From the NCBI GenBank assembly GCA_016703525.1, contig JADJBW010000002.1, forward strand, positions 248,001-312,000: 64,000 bases of DNA, given 5' to 3'. The stretch comes from Actinomycetota bacterium. GTDB lineage: Bacteria; Actinomycetota; Acidimicrobiia; Acidimicrobiales; Microtrichaceae. Positions 27,430-35,858 of this stretch are shown piece by piece. A model generated the notes under the pieces. That model saw nothing but the letters and a program-made list of their open reading frames with translations. It had not been told where the DNA came from and ran no database searches. Made by a program: the position numbers and the translations under genes. Numbering within the stretch: the first letter of the stretch is position 1; each line of letters begins with the position of its first letter.

Positions 27430-27572
27430 GGCAGTGCCCCCTGGAGTCGTCGATCAACGCGAGTGGATCCTCGTGGTCGGGCACCTTAGAGGGTCGAACG
27501 TGAACCGGGCTGGGCCGACTGGCGTCGCGAATTCACCGCATCGGATGGCCCCGGGTTCGCGAGACTGCGGCG

Positions 27573-28250
27573 ATGGACGACCACGCTGCCGACCCGACGC
27601 GACCGCTTCGCCGGACCGATCGCACCACGCCGCGGCGCGCCGAGCGTTCGGCGTACGACCGTGCGCTGGCGTACGAGATTCTCGACGAGGGTGCGATCGC
27701 TCACGTTGGCATTACGGTCGACGGGCAGCCGTTCGTCGTGCCGATGGCGTACGGCCGCTCCGGCGACGAGCTGTTCCTCCACGGTTCGGTTGCGACGCGC
27801 CTGGCGCGGGTCATGGGCGAGGGCGCTGCGGTGTGCGTGACGGTGACGCTGCTCGACGGGCTGGTCGCGGCGAAGTCGCAGTTCCATCACTCGATGAACT
27901 TCCGGTCGATCGTCGTGCTCGGTCGGGCGCGCCGGCTTCTCGATGACGAGGCGGAACGGGCGCTCGAGCGGATCGTCGACCACACGCTGCCCGGCCGCTG
28001 CGACGAGACGCGGCCGCCGAATCGCGTCGAGCTGCGCCAGACGGCGGTGTTCGCCGTGATGATCGACGAGGCGTCGATCAAGACGCGCTCGGGCGGCCCG
28101 GTCGACGAGCCGGAGGATCTCGATCCGGACGTGTGGTCCGGCGAGATCCCGCTCCGGCTGGCGGCGCTGCCGGCGATCCCCGATACGAACACGGCACCGA
28201 CGGCGCCGCTTGCGGCTTCGGTGGCCGCCGCGCTGGCGAAGTTCGCCTGA
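27573..28250 (+). CDS. Pyridoxamine 5'-phosphate oxidase-like (NimA-type) flavin protein
   Basis: 225 residues. The FMN-binding split barrel spans residues 30-190: GAIAHVGITVDGQPFVVPMAYG, LFLHGSVATRLARVM, CVTVTLLDGLVAAKSQFHHSMNFRSIVVLGRARRL and a Trp/Leu-rich C-terminus. This is the PPOX group that includes nitroimidazole-resistance NimA and many F420- or FMN-dependent reductases. Cofactor and substrate are unknown. The ATG is the first of the frame; no strong ribosome-binding site is visible. Confidence 0.8.
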   Translation: MDDHAADPTRPLRRTDRTTPRRAERSAYDRALAYEILDEGAIAHVGITVDGQPFVVPMAYGRSGDELFLHGSVATRLARVMGEGAAVCVTVTLLDGLVAAKSQFHHSMNFRSIVVLGRARRLLDDEAERALERIVDHTLPGRCDETRPPNRVELRQTAVFAVMIDEASIKTRSGGPVDEPEDLDPDVWSGEIPLRLAALPAIPDTNTAPTAPLAASVAAALAKFA

Positions 28251-28257
28251 CCGCAGC

Positions 28258-28688
28258 TCAGCGTGCGGGAGTGAAGGCTGCGACGACGGCGTCGGCGAAA
28301 TCGGCCGCGTCGGTGTCGATGTGGCGGCGGTGCAACTCGAGCGCCCCGCGCACGTCGCACCCTTCGAGGCGAGCAGCTTGGTGACACCGCGCAGCACGCC
28401 CCCGGCCCGGATCGCATACGTGGCGTACGCGTACGTCGGCTTGTCCCACATCATCGGGAGGTGACGGGCCAGGTTGCCGGCCCCGCCTGGGCGCTGCCCG
28501 AACAGGATCGCACCGTCGGTCCACGTGCCCACGACCACTGCGTCGGCCTCGGCGACGGCCTTGAGGTCGATCGTCTTCGTCGGGAAGACCGCCACGTCGT
28601 GTCCGGCGGCATCGAGTTGCGCCGCGATCACCGTGGCGGCTCGTGCCGTCGTTCCGGTGCGGCTTTCGTAGATCACGACCCACTTCAC
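28258..28688 (-). pseudogene. Flavodoxin-domain protein with a one-base deletion
   Basis: GTG 28688 opens KWVVIYESRTGTTARAA, the FMN phosphate-binding loop of flavodoxins (S/T-x-T-G-x-T), then VVVGTWTDGAILFG and MMWDKPTYAYATYAI. The frame breaks near 28356: adding one G on the plus strand restores SKGADVRGALELHRRHIDTD and runs to the stop at 28258. The repaired protein has about 143 residues, a normal flavodoxin. It carries electrons by FMN or acts as a quinone/protoporphyrinogen reductase (HemG-like). The clean repair argues for a consensus error. It converges on the PPOX gene. Confidence 0.75.
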
Positions 28689-28772
28689 AGGCGCGATCCT
28701 GTCCGATCCGGGGCGCAGTCCGCCAGCCCAGGCCGGGTGGGATCGCTCGGACCGCTCGGTACCGTGCCCTGC

Positions 28773-29687
28773 ATGGCAGCGGATCTGGTGGGCGGGCAGG
28801 CGTTGGTGGAAGGCGTGATGGTGCGCCGCGGCGATCGTTGGGGCGCGGCGGCCCGCCGTGCCGACGGCTCGATCGCGACGACGCTGCAAACCGCGCGCCT
28901 GGCGCTGCCCCGGACCCGCCGGGTGCCCGTTCTCCGCGGTGTCGGCGCCTTGATCGACTCGGTTCGGATCGGGTTGTCGGCCATGGAGTGGTCCCGCCGG
29001 GAGTCGGCCGAGTCGGGCGCTCCGACCGCTCCGACTGCCCGCGAACGGGCCGTCGTGGGGCTGGTGGTGGCTGGGGTCGTGTCGGTGTTCCTGTTCGTGC
29101 CGGTGGTGGGGGCCGCGGCGATGGCCCCGCTGATCGGTCGCGGGGTGGCCGCTTCCGTTGCGGAGGGGTTGGTGCGCCTTGCCCTGTTCGTCGGGTATCT
29201 GTGGCTGTTGTCCGGGCTGCCGGGTATTCGCCGAACGCTCGAATACCACGGTGCCGAACACATGGTGATCGCGGCCTACGAGCACGGCGCGATGCCCACG
29301 ATCGACCAAGCGCGGTGCCACAGCCCGCGCCATCCGCGGTGCGGGACCGACTTCTTCCTGCTGATCTTCGCGGTGTCGATCGTGGTGTTCGCGGCGGTGG
29401 GGGCGCTTCCGGCGGTGTGGCTCCTGATCTCGCGCGTGGCGCTGGCCCCGGTGACCGTCGGGATCTCCTACGAGATCCTGCGGATCGGCGGCGGGCACGG
29501 GCACGGCGTGCTGGCGCGGTCGATGGCCGCGCCCGGCCTCTTCCTCCAGCGCTTCACGACGCGGTTGCCCGATGACGCCCAGATCGAGGTCGCCCGCGCG
29601 GCGCTGATGGCGCTGGTAGCGGTCGACGCCGAGGGCGCAGACGTGCTCGGGGCGCCCGTGGCGAACCTGGTCGCTCCGAGGGGTTGA
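28773..29687 (+). CDS. DUF1385 family membrane protein (YqhQ-like)
   Basis: 304 residues. The N-terminus VGGQALVEGVMVRRGDRWGAAARR and the central EYHGAEHMVIAAYEHG with the following RCHSPRHPRCGTDF (His and Cys residues that may bind metal) are the DUF1385/YqhQ signatures. About five membrane segments surround these motifs. The molecular function is not established. The ATG at 28773 gives the family's usual N-terminus. Its stop codon overlaps the -35 box of the next promoter, so it is transcribed separately from the sulfur operon. Confidence 0.83.
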   Translation: MAADLVGGQALVEGVMVRRGDRWGAAARRADGSIATTLQTARLALPRTRRVPVLRGVGALIDSVRIGLSAMEWSRRESAESGAPTAPTARERAVVGLVVAGVVSVFLFVPVVGAAAMAPLIGRGVAASVAEGLVRLALFVGYLWLLSGLPGIRRTLEYHGAEHMVIAAYEHGAMPTIDQARCHSPRHPRCGTDFFLLIFAVSIVVFAAVGALPAVWLLISRVALAPVTVGISYEILRIGGGHGHGVLARSMAAPGLFLQRFTTRLPDDAQIEVARAALMALVAVDAEGADVLGAPVANLVAPRG

Positions 29688-29711
29688 TCCATACCCCAGG
29701 GGGTATATGAT
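29684..29711 (+). promoter_or_regulatory. Promoter of the persulfide-response operon
   Basis: A -35 TTGATC (29684-29689), a 16-base spacer and a -10 TATGAT (29706-29711) lie just ahead of the ATG at 29718. The spacing puts the transcription start at or next to that ATG, so the mRNA would be leaderless. The spacer is almost entirely filled by the CstR-type operator. Confidence 0.75.
29691..29706. promoter_or_regulatory. CsoR/CstR-family operator
   Basis: ATACCCCAGGGGGTAT is a perfect inverted repeat of ATACCCC around a two-base centre, the known core of CsoR/CstR-type operators. It sits between the -35 and -10 elements, so repressor binding would block RNA polymerase. The adjacent gene encodes such a repressor, giving autoregulation. 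Confidence 0.88.
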
Positions 29712-29717
29712 GCACGC

Positions 29718-29987
29718 ATGGACATCCCCGAGGACACGGTTGCGGACCTCCAGCGGCGGCTCCGGCGGATCGAGGGCCAGGTGCGCGGCATCCACACCAT
29801 GCTCGGCGAGCAGCGTGACTGTCGCGATGTGGTGACGCAGATCTCGGCGGCCACCCGTGCGCTCGAACAGACCGGCTTCTTGCTGGTGGCGGCAGGACTC
29901 AGCTGGTGCCTCGCGAACCCCGATGCGTCGGCGGCCGAGGGCCTCGGACTCGACGAGGTGCAGAAGATGTTCCTCAAGCTCTCCTGA
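29718..29987 (+). CDS. CstR-like persulfide-sensing repressor (CsoR/RcnR family, DUF156)
   Basis: 89 residues, all-helical DUF156 fold: RRLRRIEGQVRGIHTMLGEQ then DCRDVVTQISAATRALEQTG. Cys35 and Cys64 are the two conserved thiols. The residue four before the second Cys, a copper-binding His in CsoR, is Gly60 here. Loss of that His with both Cys kept is the pattern of CstR, which senses persulfides by forming a Cys-S(n)-Cys link, rather than copper-sensing CsoR. It lies directly behind its operator and in front of a persulfide dioxygenase and a TauE exporter, which supports the assignment. Confidence 0.85.
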   Translation: MDIPEDTVADLQRRLRRIEGQVRGIHTMLGEQRDCRDVVTQISAATRALEQTGFLLVAAGLSWCLANPDASAAEGLGLDEVQKMFLKLS

Positions 29988-30095
29988 CACGCCAAGCTCT
30001 CCTGACGCCAACGGCGCCAGCGCTCTCCCCACCACCGCTTCTCGTCGCCCATACCCATTGCGGCGGGTTGCCCTGACCCACGGAGCACACCAACC

Positions 30096-31487
30096 ATGAT
30101 CATCCGCCAATACCAGCTCGAATGCCTGTCGCTGTTCAGCTATCTGGTCGCAGACCCGAGTACCGGGCGCGCGGTCGTGATCGACCCGCAGCGAGACATC
30201 TCCATCTACCTCGCCGAGGCCGCGGCCGAAGGCCTGACGATCGAGGCGGTCATCGAGACCCACTTCCATGCCGACTTCGTGTCGGGCCACCTGGAGCTCG
30301 CGTCGGCGACCGGCGCCCGGATCCTCTACGGGCCGAGCGCGATCGCCGACTACGCGATCGAGACCATGGCGAATCGCGAACGGCTGTCGCTCGGTGATGT
30401 CCAGCTCGAGTTCCGCCACACGCCGGGCCACACGCCCGAGTCGATGTGCATCGTCGCGTACGAGCGGGCCGACGCCGAGGTTCCGACAGCCATCTTCAGC
30501 GGTGACACGCTCTTCATCGGCGATGTCGGGCGGCCCGACCTGCTCACGTCGCTCGGCGTGACCGCCGACGATCTGGCCCGCCGCCTGTACCACTCGTTGC
30601 AGACGGAGATCCTCACGCTGCCCGACGAGACGGTCGTCTATCCGGCCCACGGCGCCGGGTCGGCGTGCGGCAAGAGCCTCTCCGACGCGACGTCGTCGAC
30701 GATCGGCGCCGAGCGACGCTCGAACTACGCGCTCGCACCGATGACCGAGGACGAGTTCGTCGCGGCGGTCACCGAGGGCCAGTCGGTCGCCCCGCTGTAC
30801 TTCGTGTTCGCCGCCACGACGAACCGCCGTGAGCGCGAGCTGCTCGACGACGCCGAGCCGCCTCGGCGTTTCGCGCTCGACCAGGTGCTCGCGGCGCAGG
30901 CCGACGGCACCGTCGTGGTCGACTGCCGTGCGCCCGAGGTGTTTGCGTCGGGCCATCTCCGCGGTGCGATCAACGTGGGGCTCGACGGTCGCTTCGCCGA
31001 GTACGCAGGCGACATCGTCCGGCCGGGGCAGTCCGTGATCGTGGTGACCGACGCAGGACGTGAGACCGAGGCGAAGGTGCGGCTTGCCCGCATCGGCTTC
31101 GACGGTGTGATCGGTGCGCTCGACGATGTGGAGGCGGTGCTGATCGCCCGGCCCGACCTGGCGAAGCCGCTGCGCCGGCTCAACGCCACGGAGGTGGCGG
31201 CGTGGATTGCCACCGACGACGTGCAGGTGGTCGATGTGCGTAACCCCGGCGAGGTCGAGGCCGGCGCGTTGCCGGGGGCGGTCAACATCCCGCTGCCGGT
31301 GCTGATGGGCCGCCTCGACGAGCTCGACTCGTCGCGCCCGACCGTCGTGTACTGCGCCGGGGGGTACCGCAGCGCGGCCGCGAGTTCGGCGCTCTCGGCG
31401 AACGGCTTCGACACGGTCGCCGACCTGATCGGCGGCTACGACGCGTGGGTGGCCCTTGCCGCTCCGCACGCCGTGGCCGCGGGCTGA
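30096..31487 (+). CDS. CstB-like persulfide dioxygenase-rhodanese
   Basis: 463 residues in three domains. Residues 1-250 are a metallo-beta-lactamase fold with a mononuclear iron site: ETHFHADFVSGH gives His56, His58 and Asp60, followed by HTPGHTPES and FSGDTLFIGDVGRPD, close to ETHE1. A first rhodanese domain (about 265-355) has DAGRETE where the active Cys should be, so it is inactive. The second (about 365-455) has Cys420 in VVYCAGGYRS. This order, with a dead middle rhodanese, is that of staphylococcal CstB, which turns persulfides into thiosulfate/sulfite. A 108-base gap separates it from the regulator; TauE follows after three bases. Confidence 0.87.
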   Translation: MIIRQYQLECLSLFSYLVADPSTGRAVVIDPQRDISIYLAEAAAEGLTIEAVIETHFHADFVSGHLELASATGARILYGPSAIADYAIETMANRERLSLGDVQLEFRHTPGHTPESMCIVAYERADAEVPTAIFSGDTLFIGDVGRPDLLTSLGVTADDLARRLYHSLQTEILTLPDETVVYPAHGAGSACGKSLSDATSSTIGAERRSNYALAPMTEDEFVAAVTEGQSVAPLYFVFAATTNRRERELLDDAEPPRRFALDQVLAAQADGTVVVDCRAPEVFASGHLRGAINVGLDGRFAEYAGDIVRPGQSVIVVTDAGRETEAKVRLARIGFDGVIGALDDVEAVLIARPDLAKPLRRLNATEVAAWIATDDVQVVDVRNPGEVEAGALPGAVNIPLPVLMGRLDELDSSRPTVVYCAGGYRSAAASSALSANGFDTVADLIGGYDAWVALAAPHAVAAG

Positions 31488-31490
31488 GCG

Positions 31491-32303
31491 GTGCGAGCGC
31501 TGATTGCGTCCCCGCTCGGATTCCTGATCGGGCTGTCGCTCGGTGCGCTGGGAGGCGGGGGATCGATCCTGGCCGTGCCTGCGCTCGTGTACGTCGCCGG
31601 GCAGAGCGCCCGCGATGCCACGACCACCTCGTTGATGGTGGTCGGCATGGCGTCGCTGGTGGGGATGGACACGCACCGGCGGGCGGGACGCGTCGATGTC
31701 GCACGCGGCGTCGTCTTCGGCCTCGTCGGCATCGGCGGGTCGCTCGCCGGGTCGGCGCTGAATCGTCGGCTCGACCCCGACCTGTTGCTCCTGGGCTTCT
31801 CGGGGCTGGTGGTGATCGCCGCCTGGCGGATGCTGACGGCATGCCCGACATGCACCCGGGCCGGGGAGGAACGTGCGCTTGCGGAGCTCGAAGCGACCCC
31901 GTCGCGTCGAACCGTCGCCGGTCTCGATGCCGCCGCGCTCGGCAAGGTGCTCGTGGCGGGCACCGTGGTCGGCTTCCTGACCGGGCTGTTCGGCGTCGGT
32001 GGTGGGTTCGTCATCATCCCGGCGCTGACGTTGGCGCTGGGCATGGCGATGCCCGAGGCGGTCGGAACCTCGCTGCTGATCATCGCGATCAACTGTGCCG
32101 TGGCATTGGGCACCCGGTTCGCGACGGTGTCGGTGGACTGGGCGGTGGCGCTTCCCTTCACGGGAGCGGCCATCGCCGGGGTGGTGACGGGCGGACGGGT
32201 GGCGAACCGCCTCGACGCCAAGAAGAGCCTGCGCTGGTTCGCGGCGCTGCTGCTGGGAGTTGCGATGTACACGGCAATTCGAGCGGGCCTGGCTCTGCGC
32301 TGA
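31491..32303 (+). CDS. TauE/SafE family sulfite or organosulfonate exporter
   Basis: 270 residues with about eight membrane segments. The N-terminal LIGLSLGALGGGGSILAVPALVYV and the second-half copy GFLTGLFGVGGGFVIIPALT are the TauE/SafE repeat signatures. In this operon it most likely removes sulfite or thiosulfate made by the CstB-like enzyme, or takes up sulfur compounds; direction is inferred from context. The GTG start is three bases after the dioxygenase stop. A Cys-rich loop (TACPTCTRAG) lies between the two repeats, an unusual feature that might respond to persulfide stress. Confidence 0.85.
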   Translation: MRALIASPLGFLIGLSLGALGGGGSILAVPALVYVAGQSARDATTTSLMVVGMASLVGMDTHRRAGRVDVARGVVFGLVGIGGSLAGSALNRRLDPDLLLLGFSGLVVIAAWRMLTACPTCTRAGEERALAELEATPSRRTVAGLDAAALGKVLVAGTVVGFLTGLFGVGGGFVIIPALTLALGMAMPEAVGTSLLIIAINCAVALGTRFATVSVDWAVALPFTGAAIAGVVTGGRVANRLDAKKSLRWFAALLLGVAMYTAIRAGLALR

Positions 32304-32330
32304 CCGCTCGGTGCAGGTGGTGGCGGCAAT

Positions 32331-32373
32331 CGAATCGCTTGAGCAAGTGCCCGTCCACATGCGAATCACTTGA
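32331..32373. promoter_or_regulatory. Direct repeat, possible operator of the aminotransferase-SDR-Lrp locus
   Basis: CGAATCGCTTGA (32331-32342) and CGAATCACTTGA (32362-32373) differ at one base and start 31 bases apart, about three helical turns. They lie 39-81 bases before the aminotransferase ATG, in the only gap between it and the TauE gene. Phased repeats suit an Lrp/AsnC oligomer, and such a regulator gene ends this locus; the link is inference. Confidence 0.5.
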
Positions 32374-32411
32374 CTCGCCGCTACCTGAGGGTTGATTGTG
32401 GAGGAATGACC

Positions 32412-33755
32412 ATGATCGACCGACAGCGCCTCGCGCTCTTGCACGAACGCGAGGAAGCCGCGTTCATCGAGCTCCATCCGCAGTCGGCCGCCGCCTCGAC
32501 CCGGACCGGCTCCCTGCTCGGCGGGGTGCCGATGGCGTGGATGACGCGGTGGCCCGGCTCGTTCCCGCTGGTGTTCGACACCGCGCAGGGCGCCCGGTTC
32601 ACCGACATCGACGGGCACGCCTACGTCGACTTCTGTCTCGGCGACACGGGAGCGATGGTCGGGCACGCTCTCCCACAGGTTGCCGACGCGCTGGCGGCGC
32701 AGGCGCGTCGAGGCATCACGACGATGCTGCCGAGCGCCGATGCTCCGTGGGTCGCCGACGAGCTGGCGCGGAGGTTCGGATTGCCGCGTTGGCAGATGGC
32801 CATGACGGCGACCGACGCGAACCGGTTCGTGCTGCGATTCGCTCGGCATCTCACCGGTCGCCGCAAGGTGCTCGTGTTCGACTGGTGCTACCACGGCACG
32901 GTCGACGAGGCGTTTGCGACCCTGGACGACGACGGGAACGTGCGCTCGCGGCCGGGCACTCTCGGCGCACCCGTGCCGGCGGAGGAGACCACCAAGGTCG
33001 TGCAGTTCAACGACCTCGATGCGCTCGAAGCGGCGCTTGCGCCGGGCGACGTTGCGTGCGTGCTCGCCGAGCCGGCGCTGACCAACATCGGGATCGTGCT
33101 GCCCGACGAGGGGTACCACAGGGCGCTTCGCGAGCTCTGCGACCGCACGGGGACCTTGCTCATCATCGACGAGACCCACACCATCTGTGCCGGCCCCGGT
33201 GGAGCGACCGAGGCGTGGGGACTGCGGCCCGACTTCCTCGTGATCGGCAAGACCATCGGCGGCGGGATGCCCGCGGCGGCCTACGGGATGACCGAGCAGG
33301 TTGCCGAGCGGCTGCTTCCCGCACTGACCGATCCTGGTGTCGACACCTCGGGCGTGGGTGGCACGCTGACCGGCAATGCACTCGCCCTGGCAGCGGTCCG
33401 TGCGACGTTGTCGTCGACGCTGCGCGCCGAGGACTTCGACCGCATGATCCCGCTCGCCGTTGCCTGGAACGACGGCGTGCAGAAGACGATCGACCGGCAC
33501 GACCTGCCGTGGTGCGTGAATCGCCTCGGCGGCCGTGCGGAGTACTGGTTCTGCCCGCCGCCGCGCAACGGCCGCGACGCGGCGGCCGCTGTCGATCCCG
33601 ACCTCGACGCATTCATGCACCTCTACGCGATCAACCGGGGCATCCTCCTGACCCCGTTCCACAACATGGCGCTCATGTCGCCCTGCCACACGCAGGCCGA
33701 TGTCGACCGTCACACCGAGGTGTTCGCGGCGGCCGTCGACGAGTTGGTGGGCTGA
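32412..33755 (+). CDS. Class III PLP-dependent aminotransferase (glutamate-1-semialdehyde aminomutase-like)
   Basis: 447 residues. FTDIDGHAYVDFCLGDTGAM is the class III N-terminus, LLIIDETHTICAGPGG carries the cofactor Asp, and VIGKTIGGGMPAAAYGM the PLP lysine. LTGNALALAAVRATL follows. It resembles HemL-like transaminases but gene context (SDR and Lrp regulator downstream) points to amino-acid or amino-alcohol catabolism rather than heme. GGAGG at 32399-32403 is eight bases before ATG 32412, which is the chosen start; an upstream frame opening at 32370 lacks such a site. Six bases separate it from the SDR. Confidence 0.83.
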   Translation: MIDRQRLALLHEREEAAFIELHPQSAAASTRTGSLLGGVPMAWMTRWPGSFPLVFDTAQGARFTDIDGHAYVDFCLGDTGAMVGHALPQVADALAAQARRGITTMLPSADAPWVADELARRFGLPRWQMAMTATDANRFVLRFARHLTGRRKVLVFDWCYHGTVDEAFATLDDDGNVRSRPGTLGAPVPAEETTKVVQFNDLDALEAALAPGDVACVLAEPALTNIGIVLPDEGYHRALRELCDRTGTLLIIDETHTICAGPGGATEAWGLRPDFLVIGKTIGGGMPAAAYGMTEQVAERLLPALTDPGVDTSGVGGTLTGNALALAAVRATLSSTLRAEDFDRMIPLAVAWNDGVQKTIDRHDLPWCVNRLGGRAEYWFCPPPRNGRDAAAAVDPDLDAFMHLYAINRGILLTPFHNMALMSPCHTQADVDRHTEVFAAAVDELVG

Positions 33756-33761
33756 GCAACC

Positions 33762-34557
33762 GTGGCCGGTCGCGGCGATGCCCGCCGGGTCGCGCTCGTC
33801 ACGGGCGCCGGTGATCCGCGTGGCATCGGCTTCGCGGCGGCCGATCGGCCCGCCGCGGCAGGCTGCGTGGTTATTGTGGCGGCGACCACCGATCGGGTCG
33901 TCGAGCGGGCCGCGGAGATCTCGCAACGACACGGCGTCGTCGCGCTCGGGTGGGTCGGCGACCTGCGATCGCCGGATTGGGCCCGTTCGTTGGTGGACGC
34001 GGCCGTCGAGTTCGGCGGCGGCCTCGACGTGGTGGTGAACAACGCCGGCATGACCGCGACCGGCGAGCCCTCCGACGCGGCCGGGACTGCGTCGGAGCTG
34101 ACCGCGGCCGCCTGGTCGAGCGGCATCGAACGCAATCTCGGCACCGCCTGGTACGTGACCAACGCTGCGCTCGACGCGGTGTGCGCCTCGCCGGCGGGAC
34201 GGATCGTGATGGTCGCATCGACGAGCGGGGCCGTCAACGCATATCCCGGCGACGTGGCGTACCACGCCGCCAAGGCCGCGATGGTGGGCCTCACCCGAGC
34301 GCTCGCGGTGGAGCTCGCGGAGCACGGCGTCTGCGTCAATGCGGTCGCTCCCGGGTGGATCGACACGTCGTCGGCCACCGACGACGAGCGCCGCGCCGGC
34401 AGCGCGTCGCCGATGCGCCGGTCGGGCCGGCCCGACGAGGTGGCGGCGGCCATCGCCTTCCTCGCATCGCCCGACGCGGTCCTACGTCACGGGCCAGATG
34501 CTGGTGGTCGACGGTGGCAACAGCGTGATGGAGCGCCGCGACGGGTGGTCGCGATGA
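33762..34557 (+). pseudogene. SDR family oxidoreductase with a one-base insertion near its 3' end
   Basis: GTG 33762 starts a classical SDR: VTGAGDPRGIGFA as the cofactor loop, VVNNAGMTATG, and YHAAK with the catalytic Tyr/Lys. The frame is correct to AAAIAFLASPDA, then breaks: removing one G of the GG at 34478-34479 restores SYVTGQMLVVDGGNSVMERR and a TGA at 34555-34557 that overlaps the next ATG (ATGA). Without the repair the reading frame runs on into the Lrp gene and looks like a 433-residue fusion. Probably a sequence error. It likely oxidises the product of the upstream aminotransferase pathway. Confidence 0.8.
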
Positions 34558-35063
34558 ACGCGGATCGCCCGCTGGCAGTCGATCTGCCACACTCGCGATC
34601 CGTGCGCCGCCTACCCGTCGACCTGGACGAGGTCGACAAGTCGATCCTCGCCGAACTCCAGCGCGACGGTCGCGTGTCGTACGCCGATCTGGGGCCGAAG
34701 GTCGGGCTCTCCGCCGCCGCGGCGCGTCAGCGGGTGCAGCGACTGCTCGACAACCAGGTGGTGCGGGTGGTGGGTGTCACCGATCCGCAGACCATGGGGT
34801 ACCCGGTCATGGCGATGCTCGGCATCCAAGTCGACGGCGATGTGGTCGCTGTCGCCGATGCCATCGCCGAGATCGATGGCGTGATCTACATCGTGATGAC
34901 CGCGGGGAGCTTCGATCTGCTCGCCGAGGTGATCTGCGAGGATTCGCCCGGGCTGCTCGACGTGATCAACTCCCAGGTGAAGCGGGTGGAGGGCGTGCGG
35001 TCGGTCGAGAGCTTCATGTACTTCGCGACCCATACCCACCGCTTCGGCTGGGCCGTCCGCTAG
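34554..35063 (+). CDS. Lrp/AsnC family transcriptional regulator
   Basis: 169 residues. The N-terminal helix-turn-helix (DEVDKSILAELQRDGRVSYA, LGPKVGLSAAAARQRVQRLLD) is followed by an RAM/AsnC effector domain ending in VRSVESFMYFATHTHRFGW. Lrp-type proteins bind amino acids and form octamers on phased sites. ATG 34554 is coupled to the SDR stop; GTG 34602 would remove a 16-residue tail that is not conserved in the family. It probably controls the aminotransferase-SDR genes in front of it. Confidence 0.86.
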   Translation: MNADRPLAVDLPHSRSVRRLPVDLDEVDKSILAELQRDGRVSYADLGPKVGLSAAAARQRVQRLLDNQVVRVVGVTDPQTMGYPVMAMLGIQVDGDVVAVADAIAEIDGVIYIVMTAGSFDLLAEVICEDSPGLLDVINSQVKRVEGVRSVESFMYFATHTHRFGWAVR

Positions 35064-35189
35064 GGGGTCGAGCGCGGCGCTCGGCGCGGGACCTTTGTCC
35101 CTGTGCGTCGACCGTGGATCGGCCGATGGTGGTGGCAGTTCGCTGCGCTCGCGCGGCTGTGGAATCGGTCGGTCAAGGGGGCACGTTCC

Positions 35190-35783
35190 GTGAGAGTGAT
35201 GTTTGCAGGTAGCAGTGGTCCGGCCGATGCCGAGTTGATCGATGCGCTCCAAGCGAGCGGCGCCCAGGTGCTCCGCTGCCACGACAACGCCGATGGCACC
35301 CTGTGCACGCTGGTCGCCGGCCACGGCTGTCCCGCCGACCAGGACCCCGACGTTGCGGTGGTGCCGGTGATCCCGGCGGGCGGTGCGCCGTCTCTGGGCG
35401 ACGGCGTGGGTTGCGCCGTGCGTTCGTCGATTCCCGTGGTCGTCATCGGCCACTCGGCGCCCGGCCCCTATGCCGCGGTCGCCGCCGGTTCGGCCGACGG
35501 TGTCCATGACATGGTGGCCGCCTGCCGGGCGGCGATCGACGGAGCGACCGAGGCGCACACCGCCGTCGCCGTCGGCGCGCTGGCCGACCGCTGCGCCGCC
35601 CTCGGCATCGATCCGTCGGCGTGCCGGGCCGAGGTCCGACGCACCGATTCGGGTCTTCGGCTCGAGGTGGGTCTGGGCGACACCCTCGATCGGCGTGCGG
35701 GCGAACGAGTCGCGCTCCAGGTGCTTGCCGCGGTGCGACGGTTCGACCCTCGCCCAGGTGGCGTGTCGCTGGCGGTTGTCTGA
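35190..35783 (+). CDS. Hypothetical protein, possible receiver-like N-terminal fold
   Basis: I do not recognise the family. From GTG 35190 (AAGGGGG ribosome site about eight bases upstream) the protein has 197 residues: RVMFAGSSGPADAELIDALQ and GAQVLRCHDN look like the first beta-alpha-beta of a Rossmann or receiver fold, and VAVVPVIPAGG and IPVVVIGHSAPGPYAAVAAG like later strands, but no phospho-acceptor Asp is convincing. The last third has a strand-rich RTDSGLRLEVGLGD. An upstream in-frame start at 35103 would add a Trp/Arg-rich stretch. No membrane segment is visible. Confidence 0.55.
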   Translation: MRVMFAGSSGPADAELIDALQASGAQVLRCHDNADGTLCTLVAGHGCPADQDPDVAVVPVIPAGGAPSLGDGVGCAVRSSIPVVVIGHSAPGPYAAVAAGSADGVHDMVAACRAAIDGATEAHTAVAVGALADRCAALGIDPSACRAEVRRTDSGLRLEVGLGDTLDRRAGERVALQVLAAVRRFDPRPGGVSLAVV

Positions 35784-35858
35784 ACGAAAGGTCGCTCCGC
35801 GCCAGCGTGAACACCGATAGTGTCGACCCGGCTCCGTACAGCGAGACGAGGATGGACT

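Noticed and set aside
30050..30075. Second CstR-type operator before the CstB-like gene
   Set aside because: Only ATACCC and GGGTT half-matches with the wrong spacing.
27486..34325. A 2,279-codon minus-strand open frame
   Set aside because: It runs antisense through several well-supported plus-strand genes and has no domain content except the true flavodoxin segment; long antisense frames are expected at 70% G+C.
33762..35063. A fused SDR-AsnC protein
   Set aside because: Caused by one extra G at 34478-34479; the real SDR C-terminus and stop are in the next frame.
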